This document shows positions 9,614 through 18,333 of a DNA stretch of 64,000 nucleotides, one piece after another; position 1 is the stretch's first letter; each line of letters opens with the position of its first letter. This DNA is from UBA5078 sp051252515. Lineage in GTDB: Bacteria > Pseudomonadota > Gammaproteobacteria > Pseudomonadales > Pseudohongiellaceae. Location: contig JBPOFS010000001.1 of assembly GCA_051252515.1 (NCBI GenBank), positions 62,001-126,000 on the forward strand. The letters are read 5' to 3'. The position numbers were made by a program, and so were the translations under genes. The notes beneath the pieces are model-generated. The model was not told where the DNA came from, ran no database searches, and was given only the letters and a program-made list of their open reading frames with translations.

Positions 9614-10907
9614 TTTTGATCACTCCCTGTGCGGATACATCCCAGCTCTGAATACCATTAAAGTGGTAACGATTGGCGGCATCATACAAGGCGAGCACCG
9701 CGGCACGAGTCGGCTGCACATTCCCTGCACTGTCCGTCGCGCGGCTTTGCAGCACGGCAGGGCCGCCTTCCCACAACCAAGGCAATCTAAAGCGAGTCAG
9801 AGCAAGGGCTTGGCTTTCGCCCTCTAGCAGCGCATCTGCCCACGTCCGCCCACCATCGGCAGACACCTCAACCCGACTAATCGCCCCACTGCCCGACCAT
9901 GCCAAACCGGTAAGCTCATGCACGCCAATACGTCGCAAGGCCATTTGCCCAGAAGGTGACGTAATCACAGATTTCACGCCCATGGGATAGGTGAACTGTA
10001 AGGCCTTACCGTCGGCAAGGAAGTCGGTATAACGCGAGGTTTCATCTTTAAAATTTGCAGGGGCGTCGGTCAGTTTGATTTGGCTTAGCCATTTAACACT
10101 AACATTGCCTTCCCAGCCTGGAACAAACAACCGCATGGGGTAGCCTTGCTCAGGACGAATCGGCTCACCGTTCTGATAAAGCCCTATAAACACATCTTTC
10201 AGTGCCTTATTCAATGGCACGGAACGCCCCATACTTGCGCCATCGGCGCCAGTGGCGGTAATCCAAGTGGCACCGTCGGCGATGCCAGCCTCCTCTAAGA
10301 GAGTTGAGAGCTGCACACCACTCCATTGCGCGCCCGACACAAGGCCATGCAAGGCAGCCGCCGAACTGTCCCCTGCTACCGCGCCTGTATTCGCTCCACT
10401 ATTGCCAGAGCACTCCAAGAAGTACACTCGGCTGTGCTGTGGATAGGCCAATAGATCTTCATACGAGAAGGACAATGGTTGGCGCACTAAGCCGTGAATC
10501 ACCAAGCGATGCTGCTCAGGATCAATGGCAGGAATGCCGGCGTGATGACGCTCAAAGTGCAAACTGTTTGGGGTGATCGTGCCTTGCAGCAAATGCAATG
10601 GACTGCGTGAGGCTCCACCACCGGGCAACGCCGGATTAGGGCCTCCCGCTAGACGTTTAAAGTCGCTAGCAAATGGAGAGGGGCTCCCATAGTCCGAGGG
10701 GCCCCGCCCTGGCACTTTAGACCATTGAGGAATGCTCATCGTGGAGTCCTCTGCTGCAAACAAGGGCTTTACAGCCAAGCTACCAGCGCCAATTAGTCCC
10801 AGGCCCAGCAAATGCCGGCGATTAAGCAGTCCATTTCCTGCCACATGCTCAAGGTCGTTATTCTTGTTATCTTTTTGAAAGTCGCTCATAGCGGCACGTA
10901 CCCACAT
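9600..10907 (-). CDS. soxC: SoxC-like sulfane/sulfite dehydrogenase, molybdopterin subunit
   Basis: This 435-residue protein belongs to the sulfite oxidase fold. It carries a twin-arginine signal (NRRHLLGLGLIGAGSLA, about residues 27-45), so it is exported folded with its molybdenum cofactor. The cofactor Cys is in YFLECSGNSG at about residue 160. The GLVSGAQWSGV, LFVPGWEGNVSVKWL and C-terminal Mo-Co dimerisation regions are all present. It oxidises sulfite or protein-bound sulfane sulfur and hands electrons to the adjacent cytochrome. A second start 18 bases downstream (ATG at 10889) is equally possible, and neither has a good ribosome binding site. No soxXYZAB genes are nearby. Confidence 0.83.
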   Translation of the reverse strand: MWVRAAMSDFQKDNKNNDLEHVAGNGLLNRRHLLGLGLIGAGSLAVKPLFAAEDSTMSIPQWSKVPGRGPSDYGSPSPFASDFKRLAGGPNPALPGGGASRSPLHLLQGTITPNSLHFERHHAGIPAIDPEQHRLVIHGLVRQPLSFSYEDLLAYPQHSRVYFLECSGNSGANTGAVAGDSSAAALHGLVSGAQWSGVQLSTLLEEAGIADGATWITATGADGASMGRSVPLNKALKDVFIGLYQNGEPIRPEQGYPMRLFVPGWEGNVSVKWLSQIKLTDAPANFKDETSRYTDFLADGKALQFTYPMGVKSVITSPSGQMALRRIGVHELTGLAWSGSGAISRVEVSADGGRTWADALLEGESQALALTRFRLPWLWEGGPAVLQSRATDSAGNVQPTRAAVLALYDAANRYHFNGIQSWDVSAQGVIKNVYA

Positions 10908-10979
10908 TTGTTTTATCGTTAGTTTTACTGCTAGTGTCTAGGGACACATTCACACTCTATTCTTCACAAAGATTAATTG

Positions 10980-11630
10980 ATGAACCTACCAAAAGCTATA
11001 GCACTACTCCTACTCGCAACTAGCGCTGCAAGCATTGTGGCTCAGACACGAACCCTAGCCCCCCAATACTGGGATTTAATGACATGGGAGGCGCGCAGCT
11101 TTTTAGGCATGACAGACTATGCGATGGTCACATTAGATTCCGAAACTGTATTACAAGCCGATGCCGATGCCAGTGCTAGCGCTTTATATCGAGAGCAAAG
11201 TTTCGATTTAAACGAAACCCCTTACCTTCAATGGCGTTGGCGCACCGACAGCCCCTTTGGGGCAAACATTGATGAGACGCGCAAATCCGGCGATGACTAC
11301 GTCGCCCGCCTCTATGTAGTGCGCTCAGGCGGTTTCGCCTTTTGGCGCACCAAAGCCTTGAACTATGTCTGGGCAAGCAATCAAAGCACTGGTTCGCGCT
11401 GGGACAACCCATTCGCTGGAGATAACGTACAAATGCTGGCCGTAGACTCTGGCAGCACTCACCTAGGTCAGTGGCGACATCATGTACGGGATGTGAAGGC
11501 AGACTGGTTAGCCGCTTTTGGAGAATCAATCGACAGTTTAGATGGCATTGCCATCATGACAGACACAGACAACTCTGGAGCCCAAGCCCGCAGTTGGTAT
11601 GCCGATATTGGATTTAGTCAGCAGAAGTAA
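10980..11630 (+). CDS. DUF3047 family exported protein
   Basis: This protein of about 216 residues has a signal peptide ending near residue 22 (SIVAQ). It shows the DUF3047 pattern: LQWRWRTD followed by a KSGDDYVARLYVV stretch, then ALNYVWAS and the C-terminal IAIMTDTDNSG...AWYADI-like region. The function of the family is not established. It may bind a ligand in a beta-sandwich in the periplasm. The open frame can start at a TTG three bases earlier, but the ATG at 10980 is preferred. It diverges from the soxC-like gene with only about 70 bases between them and ends against a hairpin shared with nhaB. Confidence 0.75.
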   Translation: MNLPKAIALLLLATSAASIVAQTRTLAPQYWDLMTWEARSFLGMTDYAMVTLDSETVLQADADASASALYREQSFDLNETPYLQWRWRTDSPFGANIDETRKSGDDYVARLYVVRSGGFAFWRTKALNYVWASNQSTGSRWDNPFAGDNVQMLAVDSGSTHLGQWRHHVRDVKADWLAAFGESIDSLDGIAIMTDTDNSGAQARSWYADIGFSQQK

Positions 11631-11631
11631 G

Positions 11632-11659
11632 GAGCGCTGCCAAGAAGTTAGCAGCGCTT
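11632..11659. terminator. Hairpin between the convergent DUF3047 and nhaB genes
   Basis: AGCGCTGC at 11633-11640 pairs with GCAGCGCT at 11651-11658 around a 10-base loop. The T run is weak on both sides. Confidence 0.45.
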
Positions 11660-11670
11660 CTATTAAAAGC

Positions 11671-13179
11671 CTACAGCAGGAACATCGTTGCCAATAAGCC
11701 CGAGATCGACATCGTAATGGTGTAAGGCAGGGCCAGCATAACCATTCGCCCATAGGAGAGGCGGATTAGGGGAGCCAGCGCGGAGGTCAACAAGAACAAA
11801 AATGCCGCCTGCCCGTTAGGAGTCGCAACCGACGGAATATTAGTTCCTGTGTTGATCGCCACGGCAAGCAGGTCAAATTGTTCGCGCCCAATACGCCCCG
11901 CTTCAAATGCCGACTGCACCTCTGTAATGTAGACCGTCGCCACAAACACATTGTCGGAAACCATCGATAACACGCCGTTGGCGATGTAAAAGGCTGAGAG
12001 CTGCACAGACCCTTGCAACGCCAGCACATAATCCACCACAGGACTAAACAGATGCAGTTGGTGGATAACCGCTACCACCGTAAAAAACACGACCAACAAT
12101 GCAGTAAAGGGCAATGCCTCCTCAAAGGCATGACCTATACGATGCTCTTCAATGATGCCCGTAAAGGCTGTGGCCAATACGATCACCGCCAGACCGATAA
12201 TGCCTACTTCGGCCAAATGAAACGCTAGGCAGAACACAAGAAACACCGCCACCAAGGCTTGAATCCAAAGATTCAACACATCGCTCTTCGTCTGTTTCGC
12301 CGTTTGCTCATCATCGTACTGCTGCAAAATGGCTCGCACTGTTTCGGGTAGTTTTGCCCCGTAGCCGGCAATGTGAAACTTCTCAACAAGAAACGTCGTA
12401 ACAAGCCCTGTCGCCAAAACCACCATCGACACCGGAGCCACACGTAAGAAGAACTCAACGAACTCCCACTCCATGATATGCCCAATCAACAAGTTCTGCG
12501 GTTCGCCCACGATAGTGCACACCCCCCCAAGAGCCGTTCCGATGGCCGCATGCATCATGATATTGCGCAAGAAGGCCCGAAACTGCTCTAGGTCTGAACG
12601 GCTGCTTTCAAGCACGCTGTTATCGTCACCAACATCATGGTTTTCTTTATCGTTGCCAAATCCCGACGCCACTTTGTGATACACCGAGAAAAAACCAGAT
12701 GCGACGGCGATAACGACAGCCGTGACGGTCAGAGCGTCTAAGAACGCCGACAACACCGCGGCCATAATGGCGAATAAAAGGGACAGGGCCACTTTCGAGT
12801 GCACCCGCAATAGAATCTTTGTGAACACAAAGAGCAGCATTTCTTTTAAAAAGGAAATGCCAGCCACCATGAAGATCAGCAACAAGATGACAGGAAAATT
12901 AGTGTATGCCTCTTCATAAACGGCTTCGGTAGAACACATGCCGATAACCACCGCCTCAAAGGCCAATAACCCCCCAGGTTGTAAGGGGTAACATTTCAAC
13001 GCCATCGCTAATGTGAAAATAAACTCAGCGATAAGCATCCATCCAGCAAAGAATGGGTCAACAAGAAAAAAGAGTATGGGGTTTAGAATTAAAAAACCGA
13101 TGATCGTTCGTTTATACCAGTCTGGCGAAGCGCCCAGAAAATTTCTTAATAATGTTTGACGATAAGTTGCAGTTGTCAT
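11671..13179 (-). CDS. nhaB: Na+/H+ antiporter NhaB, downstream copy
   Basis: This 502-residue inner-membrane protein with about 12 hydrophobic segments matches NhaB along its length. Clear landmarks are the N-terminal NFLGASPDWYK, AEFIFTLAMALKCYPLQPGGLLA, SAFLDALTVTAVVIAVA, GTALGGVCTIVGEPQNLLIG and MVSDNVFVATVYITEVQ. NhaB exchanges Na+ for H+ and helps hold ion balance at high salt or alkaline pH. A GAGG ribosome binding site precedes the ATG. A paralog lies immediately upstream on the same strand, with a hairpin-rich 221-base gap between them. The central hydrophilic loop (about residues 180-200) differs most between the copies. Confidence 0.93.
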   Translation of the reverse strand: MTTATYRQTLLRNFLGASPDWYKRTIIGFLILNPILFFLVDPFFAGWMLIAEFIFTLAMALKCYPLQPGGLLAFEAVVIGMCSTEAVYEEAYTNFPVILLLIFMVAGISFLKEMLLFVFTKILLRVHSKVALSLLFAIMAAVLSAFLDALTVTAVVIAVASGFFSVYHKVASGFGNDKENHDVGDDNSVLESSRSDLEQFRAFLRNIMMHAAIGTALGGVCTIVGEPQNLLIGHIMEWEFVEFFLRVAPVSMVVLATGLVTTFLVEKFHIAGYGAKLPETVRAILQQYDDEQTAKQTKSDVLNLWIQALVAVFLVFCLAFHLAEVGIIGLAVIVLATAFTGIIEEHRIGHAFEEALPFTALLVVFFTVVAVIHQLHLFSPVVDYVLALQGSVQLSAFYIANGVLSMVSDNVFVATVYITEVQSAFEAGRIGREQFDLLAVAINTGTNIPSVATPNGQAAFLFLLTSALAPLIRLSYGRMVMLALPYTITMSISGLLATMFLL

Positions 13180-13278
13180 GGCTATACCTCAGCACATTCT
13201 TTCTAACACAGTAATTACTTCTCAACGCCAGCCCCCTTCTAGAGACAAAGCTAGAGAAACCCTCGCGTACAACGCAAA

Positions 13279-13330
13279 CGGAGCCACACCAAGTTCATAC
13301 GCTATGAACTTGGCGGACTCCGAATTTTTT
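13279..13330 (+). terminator. Long near-perfect hairpin with T run, + strand orientation
   Basis: CCAAGTTCATA pairs perfectly with TATGAACTTGG around a CGC loop, extended outward by CGGAG/CTCCG, and is followed by AATTTTTT. It has the form of a strong + strand terminator, but no + strand gene lies before it. It sits between the two nhaB genes. Confidence 0.5.
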
Positions 13331-13339
13331 CTACTGCAC

Positions 13340-13374
13340 TAAAAAGGGCCTGTCAGATTAACTGTACAGGCCCT
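13340..13374 (-). terminator. Intrinsic terminator after upstream nhaB
   Basis: GGGCCTGT pairs with ACAGGCCC (13347-13354 with 13367-13374) around a 12-base loop. On the minus strand the stem is followed by a TTTTT run. It lies about 27 bases after the stop of the nhaB gene at 13401. Confidence 0.7.
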
Positions 13375-13400
13375 TGGCATAAACGATTACATACTCTTAA

Positions 13401-14906
13401 CTAGAGGAAGTAGATGGTAGCCAAAAGGCCAGCGATCGACATGGTAATCGTGTATGGAAGTGCAAGTATCACCATACGTCCGTAAGACAGACGAATAAGC
13501 GGAGCTATTGCAGAAGTGAGCAAGAACAGGAACGCAGCCTGGCCATTTGGCGTCGCTACAGAAGGAATGTTAGTACCGGTGTTAATTGCCACCGCCAATA
13601 ACTCAAACTGCTCGCGAGTAATGCGTCCAGCTTCGAACGCTTGCTGTACTTCAGTGATATACACAGTGGCAACGAATACGTTATCCGACACCATCGACAA
13701 AACACCGTTAGCTATGTAGAACGCTGATAGTTGTGCGTGTCCTTCCATTGCCAATACAAAGTTCACCACTGGCGTGAACAAATGCAGTTCGTGAATCACA
13801 CCTACAATGGCAAAGAACACCACCAATAGAGCGGTAAACGGTAGCGCTTCTTGGAAGGCGTGTCCGATACGGTGCTCATCAGTGATGCCGTTAAAGGCAG
13901 TCGCCAATACAATCACCGCAAGACCAATAATGCCGACCTCAGCAAGGTGAAGAGCAAGACAGACAACAAGGAATATTGCTACGGCTGCCTGAACATACAT
14001 CTTCATGATGTCGGCTTTAGTCAGCTTAGCTGTTTGTTCGTTGTCGTAGTTCTCTAGAATTGTGCGCACGTTGTCAGGAAGAAGCGTGCCGTAACCGACA
14101 ATCTTAAACTTCTCAACTAATACCGTTGTGGCCAAGCCAACGAAAAGCACTGGCAGCGATACAGGCATAACACGCAAATAGAACTCTACAAAGTCCCATT
14201 CCATGATCGTTCCGATCAATAGATTTTGTGGCTCACCGACAATAGTCGCCACGCCACCCAAGGCCGTACCAATCGCTGCGTGCATCATGAGATTACGTAG
14301 GAAAGCACGGAATTGCTCAAGGTCTTGACGGCTGTGGTCTTTCACTGTGCCATCTTGGGTTACATCATGGTCATCCGCGTCATGCTTAAGACCCGATGCC
14401 ACCTTGTGATAAACCCCGTAGAACCCACCCGCAACAGCAATCACCACCGCTGTCACTGTGAGAGCGTCGAGGAAAGCAGAGAGTACGGCAGCCACAAAGG
14501 CAAACAATACTGACAGCATTGTTTTAGAGCGCACATTCAATAGTATTTTAGTAAAGGCAAATAGCAGCATTTCTTTCAAGAAAGAGATGCCCGCCACCAT
14601 GAAGATCAACAGCAAAATGACGGGAAGATTGACTTCCGCTTCATGATAAACCGTCTCAGGTGAAGCCATACCTATCAATACGGCTTCGATAGCCAATAGG
14701 CCGCCCGGTTGTAGTGGGTAACATTTCAACGCCATTGCAAGTGTAAAGATGAACTCAGCGATGAGCACCCACCCTGCAACGAACGGATCGATCATAAAAA
14801 ACAAGATTGGGTTAAGTATTAAAAACCCAACGATTGTCAGTTTGTACCAATCGGGCGAAGCACCCAAAAAATTCTTCAAAAAAGCCTGACCGTAAGTAGA
14901 AGCCAT
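13401..14906 (-). CDS. nhaB: Na+/H+ antiporter NhaB, upstream copy
   Basis: This 501-residue NhaB paralog is very similar to the gene at 11671-13179. It shares the N-terminal FLGASPDWYK, the LSAFLDALTVTAVVIAV core, VGEPQNLLIG and MVSDNVFVATVYITEVQ. It is an inner-membrane Na+/H+ exchanger. An AAGGAT ribosome binding site lies before the ATG. Its own terminator follows, so the two copies are probably expressed separately. Silent-site differences from the neighbour are common, so the duplication is not recent. The copies may differ in ion affinity or regulation, which cannot be read from the sequence. Confidence 0.93.
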   Translation of the reverse strand: MASTYGQAFLKNFLGASPDWYKLTIVGFLILNPILFFMIDPFVAGWVLIAEFIFTLAMALKCYPLQPGGLLAIEAVLIGMASPETVYHEAEVNLPVILLLIFMVAGISFLKEMLLFAFTKILLNVRSKTMLSVLFAFVAAVLSAFLDALTVTAVVIAVAGGFYGVYHKVASGLKHDADDHDVTQDGTVKDHSRQDLEQFRAFLRNLMMHAAIGTALGGVATIVGEPQNLLIGTIMEWDFVEFYLRVMPVSLPVLFVGLATTVLVEKFKIVGYGTLLPDNVRTILENYDNEQTAKLTKADIMKMYVQAAVAIFLVVCLALHLAEVGIIGLAVIVLATAFNGITDEHRIGHAFQEALPFTALLVVFFAIVGVIHELHLFTPVVNFVLAMEGHAQLSAFYIANGVLSMVSDNVFVATVYITEVQQAFEAGRITREQFELLAVAINTGTNIPSVATPNGQAAFLFLLTSAIAPLIRLSYGRMVILALPYTITMSIAGLLATIYFL

Positions 14907-15335
14907 AAATATTATCCTTACCTTATTCTATGGGGGTATGTTGCAACCCTTGCTGATTTCGAACTGAATCTCTTATCTTTCAAATGCTTATTGACATTCT
15001 GCGCTAACTAGCTGCCCAACCACTAAGCGATAAGTTCTTGATAACTTTGTTGTATTTATAAGACACAGTTCATATCTGAGGAAACCTCTCAGGCCCGCAT
15101 CATAGTAGAAATTCGAATAAAATTGCCAATGTTTTCGACGCCTATCGCACTTTTAACAAGTACTGCTTCTACTATACTGGCGGTAAGTAAGGCATTCATC
15201 ATGGTGGATAAAGCCCCCCCAATGAACACAAACTACATGCGTCTAATTTACACACATAGAATTTGAAGGCAGAATCCCATAGAATCCGTGGCGATGTCCT
15301 ACAAATTTGTCCTACAGGCTATTAGAAAGTAAATA
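14907..15335. other. Divergent intergenic region, nhaB / diguanylate cyclase
   Basis: This 429-base gap separates nhaB (minus) from a diguanylate cyclase (plus). No open frame of note is present. It should carry both promoters. TTGACA at 14991-14996 on the + strand has no good partner at the right distance, so I do not assign a promoter. Confidence 0.35.
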
Positions 15336-16778
15336 ATGCTAACAATAAGCCAAAAAGAAACCTCTGCTGAGCCACTGCTGAGCCTCTCTAATCGCAGCGT
15401 GTTGCTCATCAGCCTAATCGCGTACTGCGCTTTCGCTCAATTGGCGATGCTACTTAATTCCCCCGACACTAACGGTGGGACATTCTGGCCTGGCGCCGGT
15501 TTGAGCTTAGGCTTATTGCTAGTCCTACCTACTCGGCAATGGGCATTCGTGCTCTTAGGCGTGGCATTAGGTGAGTTTGTCGGCAACGCGGTACGAGGAT
15601 ACTCCCCCATTGGCAATGTGTTTTGGACCTTGGGCAACTGCCTTGAGCCCCTTGTGGCTGCAATATTAATTCGTCGCGCAGGCAACTCAAACGGTTCACT
15701 TACCCCCATCAAGAACATGTTTTTGTTCATCGGCTTTGGCGCTGTGGTTGCGCCCTTAGTTGGCGCCTCAATCGGAGCGATAGGGACCGCTCAGGCAATT
15801 GGGGTACCGTATATGCTGTCTTGGACTAAATTCTATGTCGGTGACGCATTAGGCGTCTTGGTCATTACGCCAGTTATTCTTTCTCGCGTTAAATTTGTCC
15901 CGTTACGACTTTGGCCACGTGAGCAGTTGATCTATGCTGCACTGCTATTAGTGTCTAGCCAATTCATTTTGAGAAACTGGGGCCCAGTACTGGATCTCTT
16001 GCTGCCGTTTTTATTCCTCCCATTGATGTTATGGAGTTCGTTACGCTTTGGCTTACGTGGGACGGCCCTCACAATATTGAGCATTGCGTATTTAGTCACT
16101 TTCGCTATCGAGTCGGGCTACGTTCCTTATCGGTCCGCGTATCTCCCAGAAACCTATGGCGTAACTATGATGCAGCTACGGTTGCTAATTGGCAGCTTCA
16201 CAGCCTTTGTCGTTGCGTCACTCACCAATGAATTAATTCGAGGCATCAGCAACCAAAAGCGCTTATTGGTTCAAGCCCACAGAGACGAGCTCACAGGTTT
16301 GCTCAATCGCGCTGGTTTAAACTTCCGCCTCAGTAACACTGCCCAGCGCCGTGGAACCGATCGCACCCCACACCTTTTGATTTGCGACCTAGACTCGTTC
16401 AAGCCAGTCAATGATCGACATGGTCATTTAGCCGGCGACGACGTCTTGATTGAAGTCGCCAATCGCCTAAGTACATGTATTCGCGATGGCGATGCCGTTG
16501 CTCGCATAGGCGGAGATGAATTCGTGGTTTTACTTGATAGCAGCGATCGCGCCACCGTGGACGCAATAGCGAACCGCATCCTGGAACAAATGGCCACACC
16601 CATATTAGGCAGTTTTGGGAACGTCGAAGTATCAGTGTCCATCGGCATCACTGACTGGAACAGTGATATACCGATCGAAACCGCCATGCGCGCGGCGGAT
16701 GTAGCACTTTATAAAGCCAAACATGCCGGCAAAAACCGCAGCGAATGGGCCGTCTCTCCTAGCGAAGCTTTAGCCTAA
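15336..16778 (+). CDS. Diguanylate cyclase with MASE1 membrane sensor
   Basis: This 480-residue protein has eight or so membrane segments over residues 15-300 that match the MASE1 sensor (NGGTFWPGAGLSLGLLLVLP). A GGDEF domain follows at about 315-475. The catalytic RIGGDEFVVLL motif is intact, so c-di-GMP synthesis from two GTP is expected at the inner membrane. An RxxD inhibition site (RDGD) lies five residues before GGDEF, which implies product feedback. The N-terminal half of the cyclase shows DELTGLLNRAG, DLDSFKPVNDRHGHLAGDD and the C-terminal VSVSIGIT. No EAL domain is attached. Its stop overlaps the end of the convergent arsC by a few bases. Confidence 0.9.
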   Translation: MLTISQKETSAEPLLSLSNRSVLLISLIAYCAFAQLAMLLNSPDTNGGTFWPGAGLSLGLLLVLPTRQWAFVLLGVALGEFVGNAVRGYSPIGNVFWTLGNCLEPLVAAILIRRAGNSNGSLTPIKNMFLFIGFGAVVAPLVGASIGAIGTAQAIGVPYMLSWTKFYVGDALGVLVITPVILSRVKFVPLRLWPREQLIYAALLLVSSQFILRNWGPVLDLLLPFLFLPLMLWSSLRFGLRGTALTILSIAYLVTFAIESGYVPYRSAYLPETYGVTMMQLRLLIGSFTAFVVASLTNELIRGISNQKRLLVQAHRDELTGLLNRAGLNFRLSNTAQRRGTDRTPHLLICDLDSFKPVNDRHGHLAGDDVLIEVANRLSTCIRDGDAVARIGGDEFVVLLDSSDRATVDAIANRILEQMATPILGSFGNVEVSVSIGITDWNSDIPIETAMRAADVALYKAKHAGKNRSEWAVSPSEALA

Positions 16779-17134
16779 GGCAGTAAAGCCTGAACCCGCT
16801 CCGGCGGGCGACAAATGCACGCCCCCTTTGCTGTGGCCACAATGGGCCGATTCATCAATATCGGGTGCTCAACCATCGCATCATAAATTGCCTCATCGGT
16901 AAGCTGCTCATCGCCTAAACTCAGGGTTTTATAAGCCTCCTCTCCGGTTCTTAGCAATTCTCTTACCGGCACGCCCATGCGCTGCACTAGCGCCTTCAGC
17001 GCCACTTTATCCAACGGGGTCTTCAAATACTCAACAACTTGTGGCTCGTAACCAGCGGCGCTAATCAACGCCAATGTCTCACGCGACTTACTACAGCGCG
17101 GATTGTGATACAGAGTAATACTTGGGTGAGTCAT
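16775..17134 (-). CDS. arsC: Arsenate reductase, glutaredoxin-dependent (ArsC family)
   Basis: This 119-residue protein begins THPSITLYHNPRCSKSRETL, where the catalytic Cys is in the NPRCSKSR loop of thioredoxin-fold ArsC/YffB proteins. RPIVATAKGACICRPPERV closes the usual family pattern. It reduces arsenate to arsenite using glutathione and glutaredoxin in the cytoplasm. No arsenite exporter or ArsR is adjacent, so it may act alone or have another thiol-linked role. The ATG at 17134 is chosen over a longer frame reaching 17251 because an AAGGAA ribosome binding site lies just before it and family proteins start here. The last bases overlap the stop of the convergent cyclase gene. Confidence 0.85.
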   Translation of the reverse strand: MTHPSITLYHNPRCSKSRETLALISAAGYEPQVVEYLKTPLDKVALKALVQRMGVPVRELLRTGEEAYKTLSLGDEQLTDEAIYDAMVEHPILMNRPIVATAKGACICRPPERVQALLP

Positions 17135-17278
17135 AAAATTCCTTGATCGATAGATAGACTTTAAGCTTTGCCACAAGGGTATTGTGCTAGAAGATAAAAG
17201 CAACAAATCGTTCGTTTTTTTCTTTAAGTGATGTGAGACTAAACCAATCAATAGCCCATTGAGTGGAGCGACTAAAAA

Positions 17279-17839
17279 TTGAAGATCAACGAAAAAATTG
17301 AACTACAGTTAATGACCCCGGACCACTGCAACGAGTTATTCCAACTGGTAGAGGCCAATCGACCCTATCTACAACAGTGGTTGCCGTGGGTTGAAGCCAC
17401 CAAATCTAGCGCCGACACCTTGTCTTTTCTTCACTCCGTCGTCGATCAATTTGAGACAGGCAAAGGCCCTCAGTACGTCATACTCTTTGAAAACACCATG
17501 TGCGGCACCTGCGGCTATCACCCGTTTGACACGCACAACAGAGTAGGCGAGATCGGATACTGGCTAGGCGAGACCTATATGGGCAAGGGTATTATCAGCA
17601 AGGCAATAAAGGCGTTAGTCGAAATTGGATTCAATGAACATCACTTGCTGCGCATCGAAATAGCCTGCGCTAGCGAAAACTTTAAAAGCCGCGCAGTTGC
17701 ACAGCGCTTAGGTTTCACCTTCGAGGGCATACTGCCTGGACATAAAGTTCTTCATGGAATACCTGTAGACCATGCTATTTATTCAATGCAGGCTTCGGAA
17801 CTTACGAGTTCACCAATAGGAGAGTCTCATGGTACTTGA
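17279..17839 (+). CDS. GNAT acetyltransferase, RimJ/RimL type
   Basis: This 186-residue protein resembles ribosomal-protein-serine/alanine N-acetyltransferases: IELQLMTPDHCNELFQLVEANRPYLQQWLPW at the N-terminus, then GEIGYWLGETYMGKGI, the acetyl-CoA binding region, and IEIACASENFKSRAVAQRLGF at the end. It would move an acetyl group from acetyl-CoA to an amine, and the target is unknown. It starts with TTG behind a GGAG 10 bases upstream. The ATG at codon 12 would cut into the domain. The end overlaps the next gene by 11 bases, so the two form an operon. Confidence 0.8.
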   Translation: MKINEKIELQLMTPDHCNELFQLVEANRPYLQQWLPWVEATKSSADTLSFLHSVVDQFETGKGPQYVILFENTMCGTCGYHPFDTHNRVGEIGYWLGETYMGKGIISKAIKALVEIGFNEHHLLRIEIACASENFKSRAVAQRLGFTFEGILPGHKVLHGIPVDHAIYSMQASELTSSPIGESHGT

Positions 17840-18119
17840 AGTGGCCGTACTCTATGTAAAGCCCGGAATGGAGACTGATTTCGAAACCGCTTTCAAAATC
17901 GCGCAGAAAATAATCTGCACGATGCCGGGGTACTTATCACATGAGCTTCAACGATGCTTAGAAATGAACAATCGCTACCTACTATTAGTGAACTGGGAAA
18001 AGTTAGAAGACCACACTATTGGATTTCGCCAATCCCCGCAATACGAAAATTGGCGAAAATTGCTCCATCATTTTTATAGTCCGTTCCCTGAAGTTTGGCA
18101 TTTCGAATCGGTATTTTAA
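17829..18119 (+). CDS. Antibiotic biosynthesis monooxygenase (ABM) domain protein
   Basis: This 96-residue single-domain protein shows the dimeric alpha/beta barrel pattern of ABM/quinol monooxygenase proteins: VAVLYVKPGMETDFETAF, a PGYLSHEL stretch and the NRYLLLVNWEKLEDHTIGFRQSPQYENWR core ending in a W-H-F-E tail. Related proteins protect against or modify quinones, but many have no known substrate. It has AGGAG 7 bases before the ATG and overlaps the acetyltransferase gene, so it is probably translated with it. A second ABM protein lies at 22337. Confidence 0.8.
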   Translation: MVLEVAVLYVKPGMETDFETAFKIAQKIICTMPGYLSHELQRCLEMNNRYLLLVNWEKLEDHTIGFRQSPQYENWRKLLHHFYSPFPEVWHFESVF

Positions 18120-18333
18120 AAAAAGCCAGGCTCCAAAAAATATTTCCGAAGAGCTTCATGATGGTGCGCTATGCAACCAAATAGCGCATAAATTTCTGAA
18201 TAATTCTCATCGAACGCAGTCTCTGGACAAGCGCTTAAGATGCTAGTACCTTTTATTTTCCTGCACACTTTCTAGATCAATTGGCAGTGCTATTTTGGAA
18301 TCAATTCTCCGAATATAATTTTACGGAAAAGGT

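Noticed and set aside
9297..9827. 176-codon + strand frame across the soxC/soxD junction
   Set aside because: It is antisense to two genes with clear cofactor motifs, with no ribosome binding site or domain.
17135..17251. 39-residue N-terminal extension of ArsC
   Set aside because: The ATG at 17134 has an AAGGAA site and matches the family start. The extension is low-complexity and not family-like.
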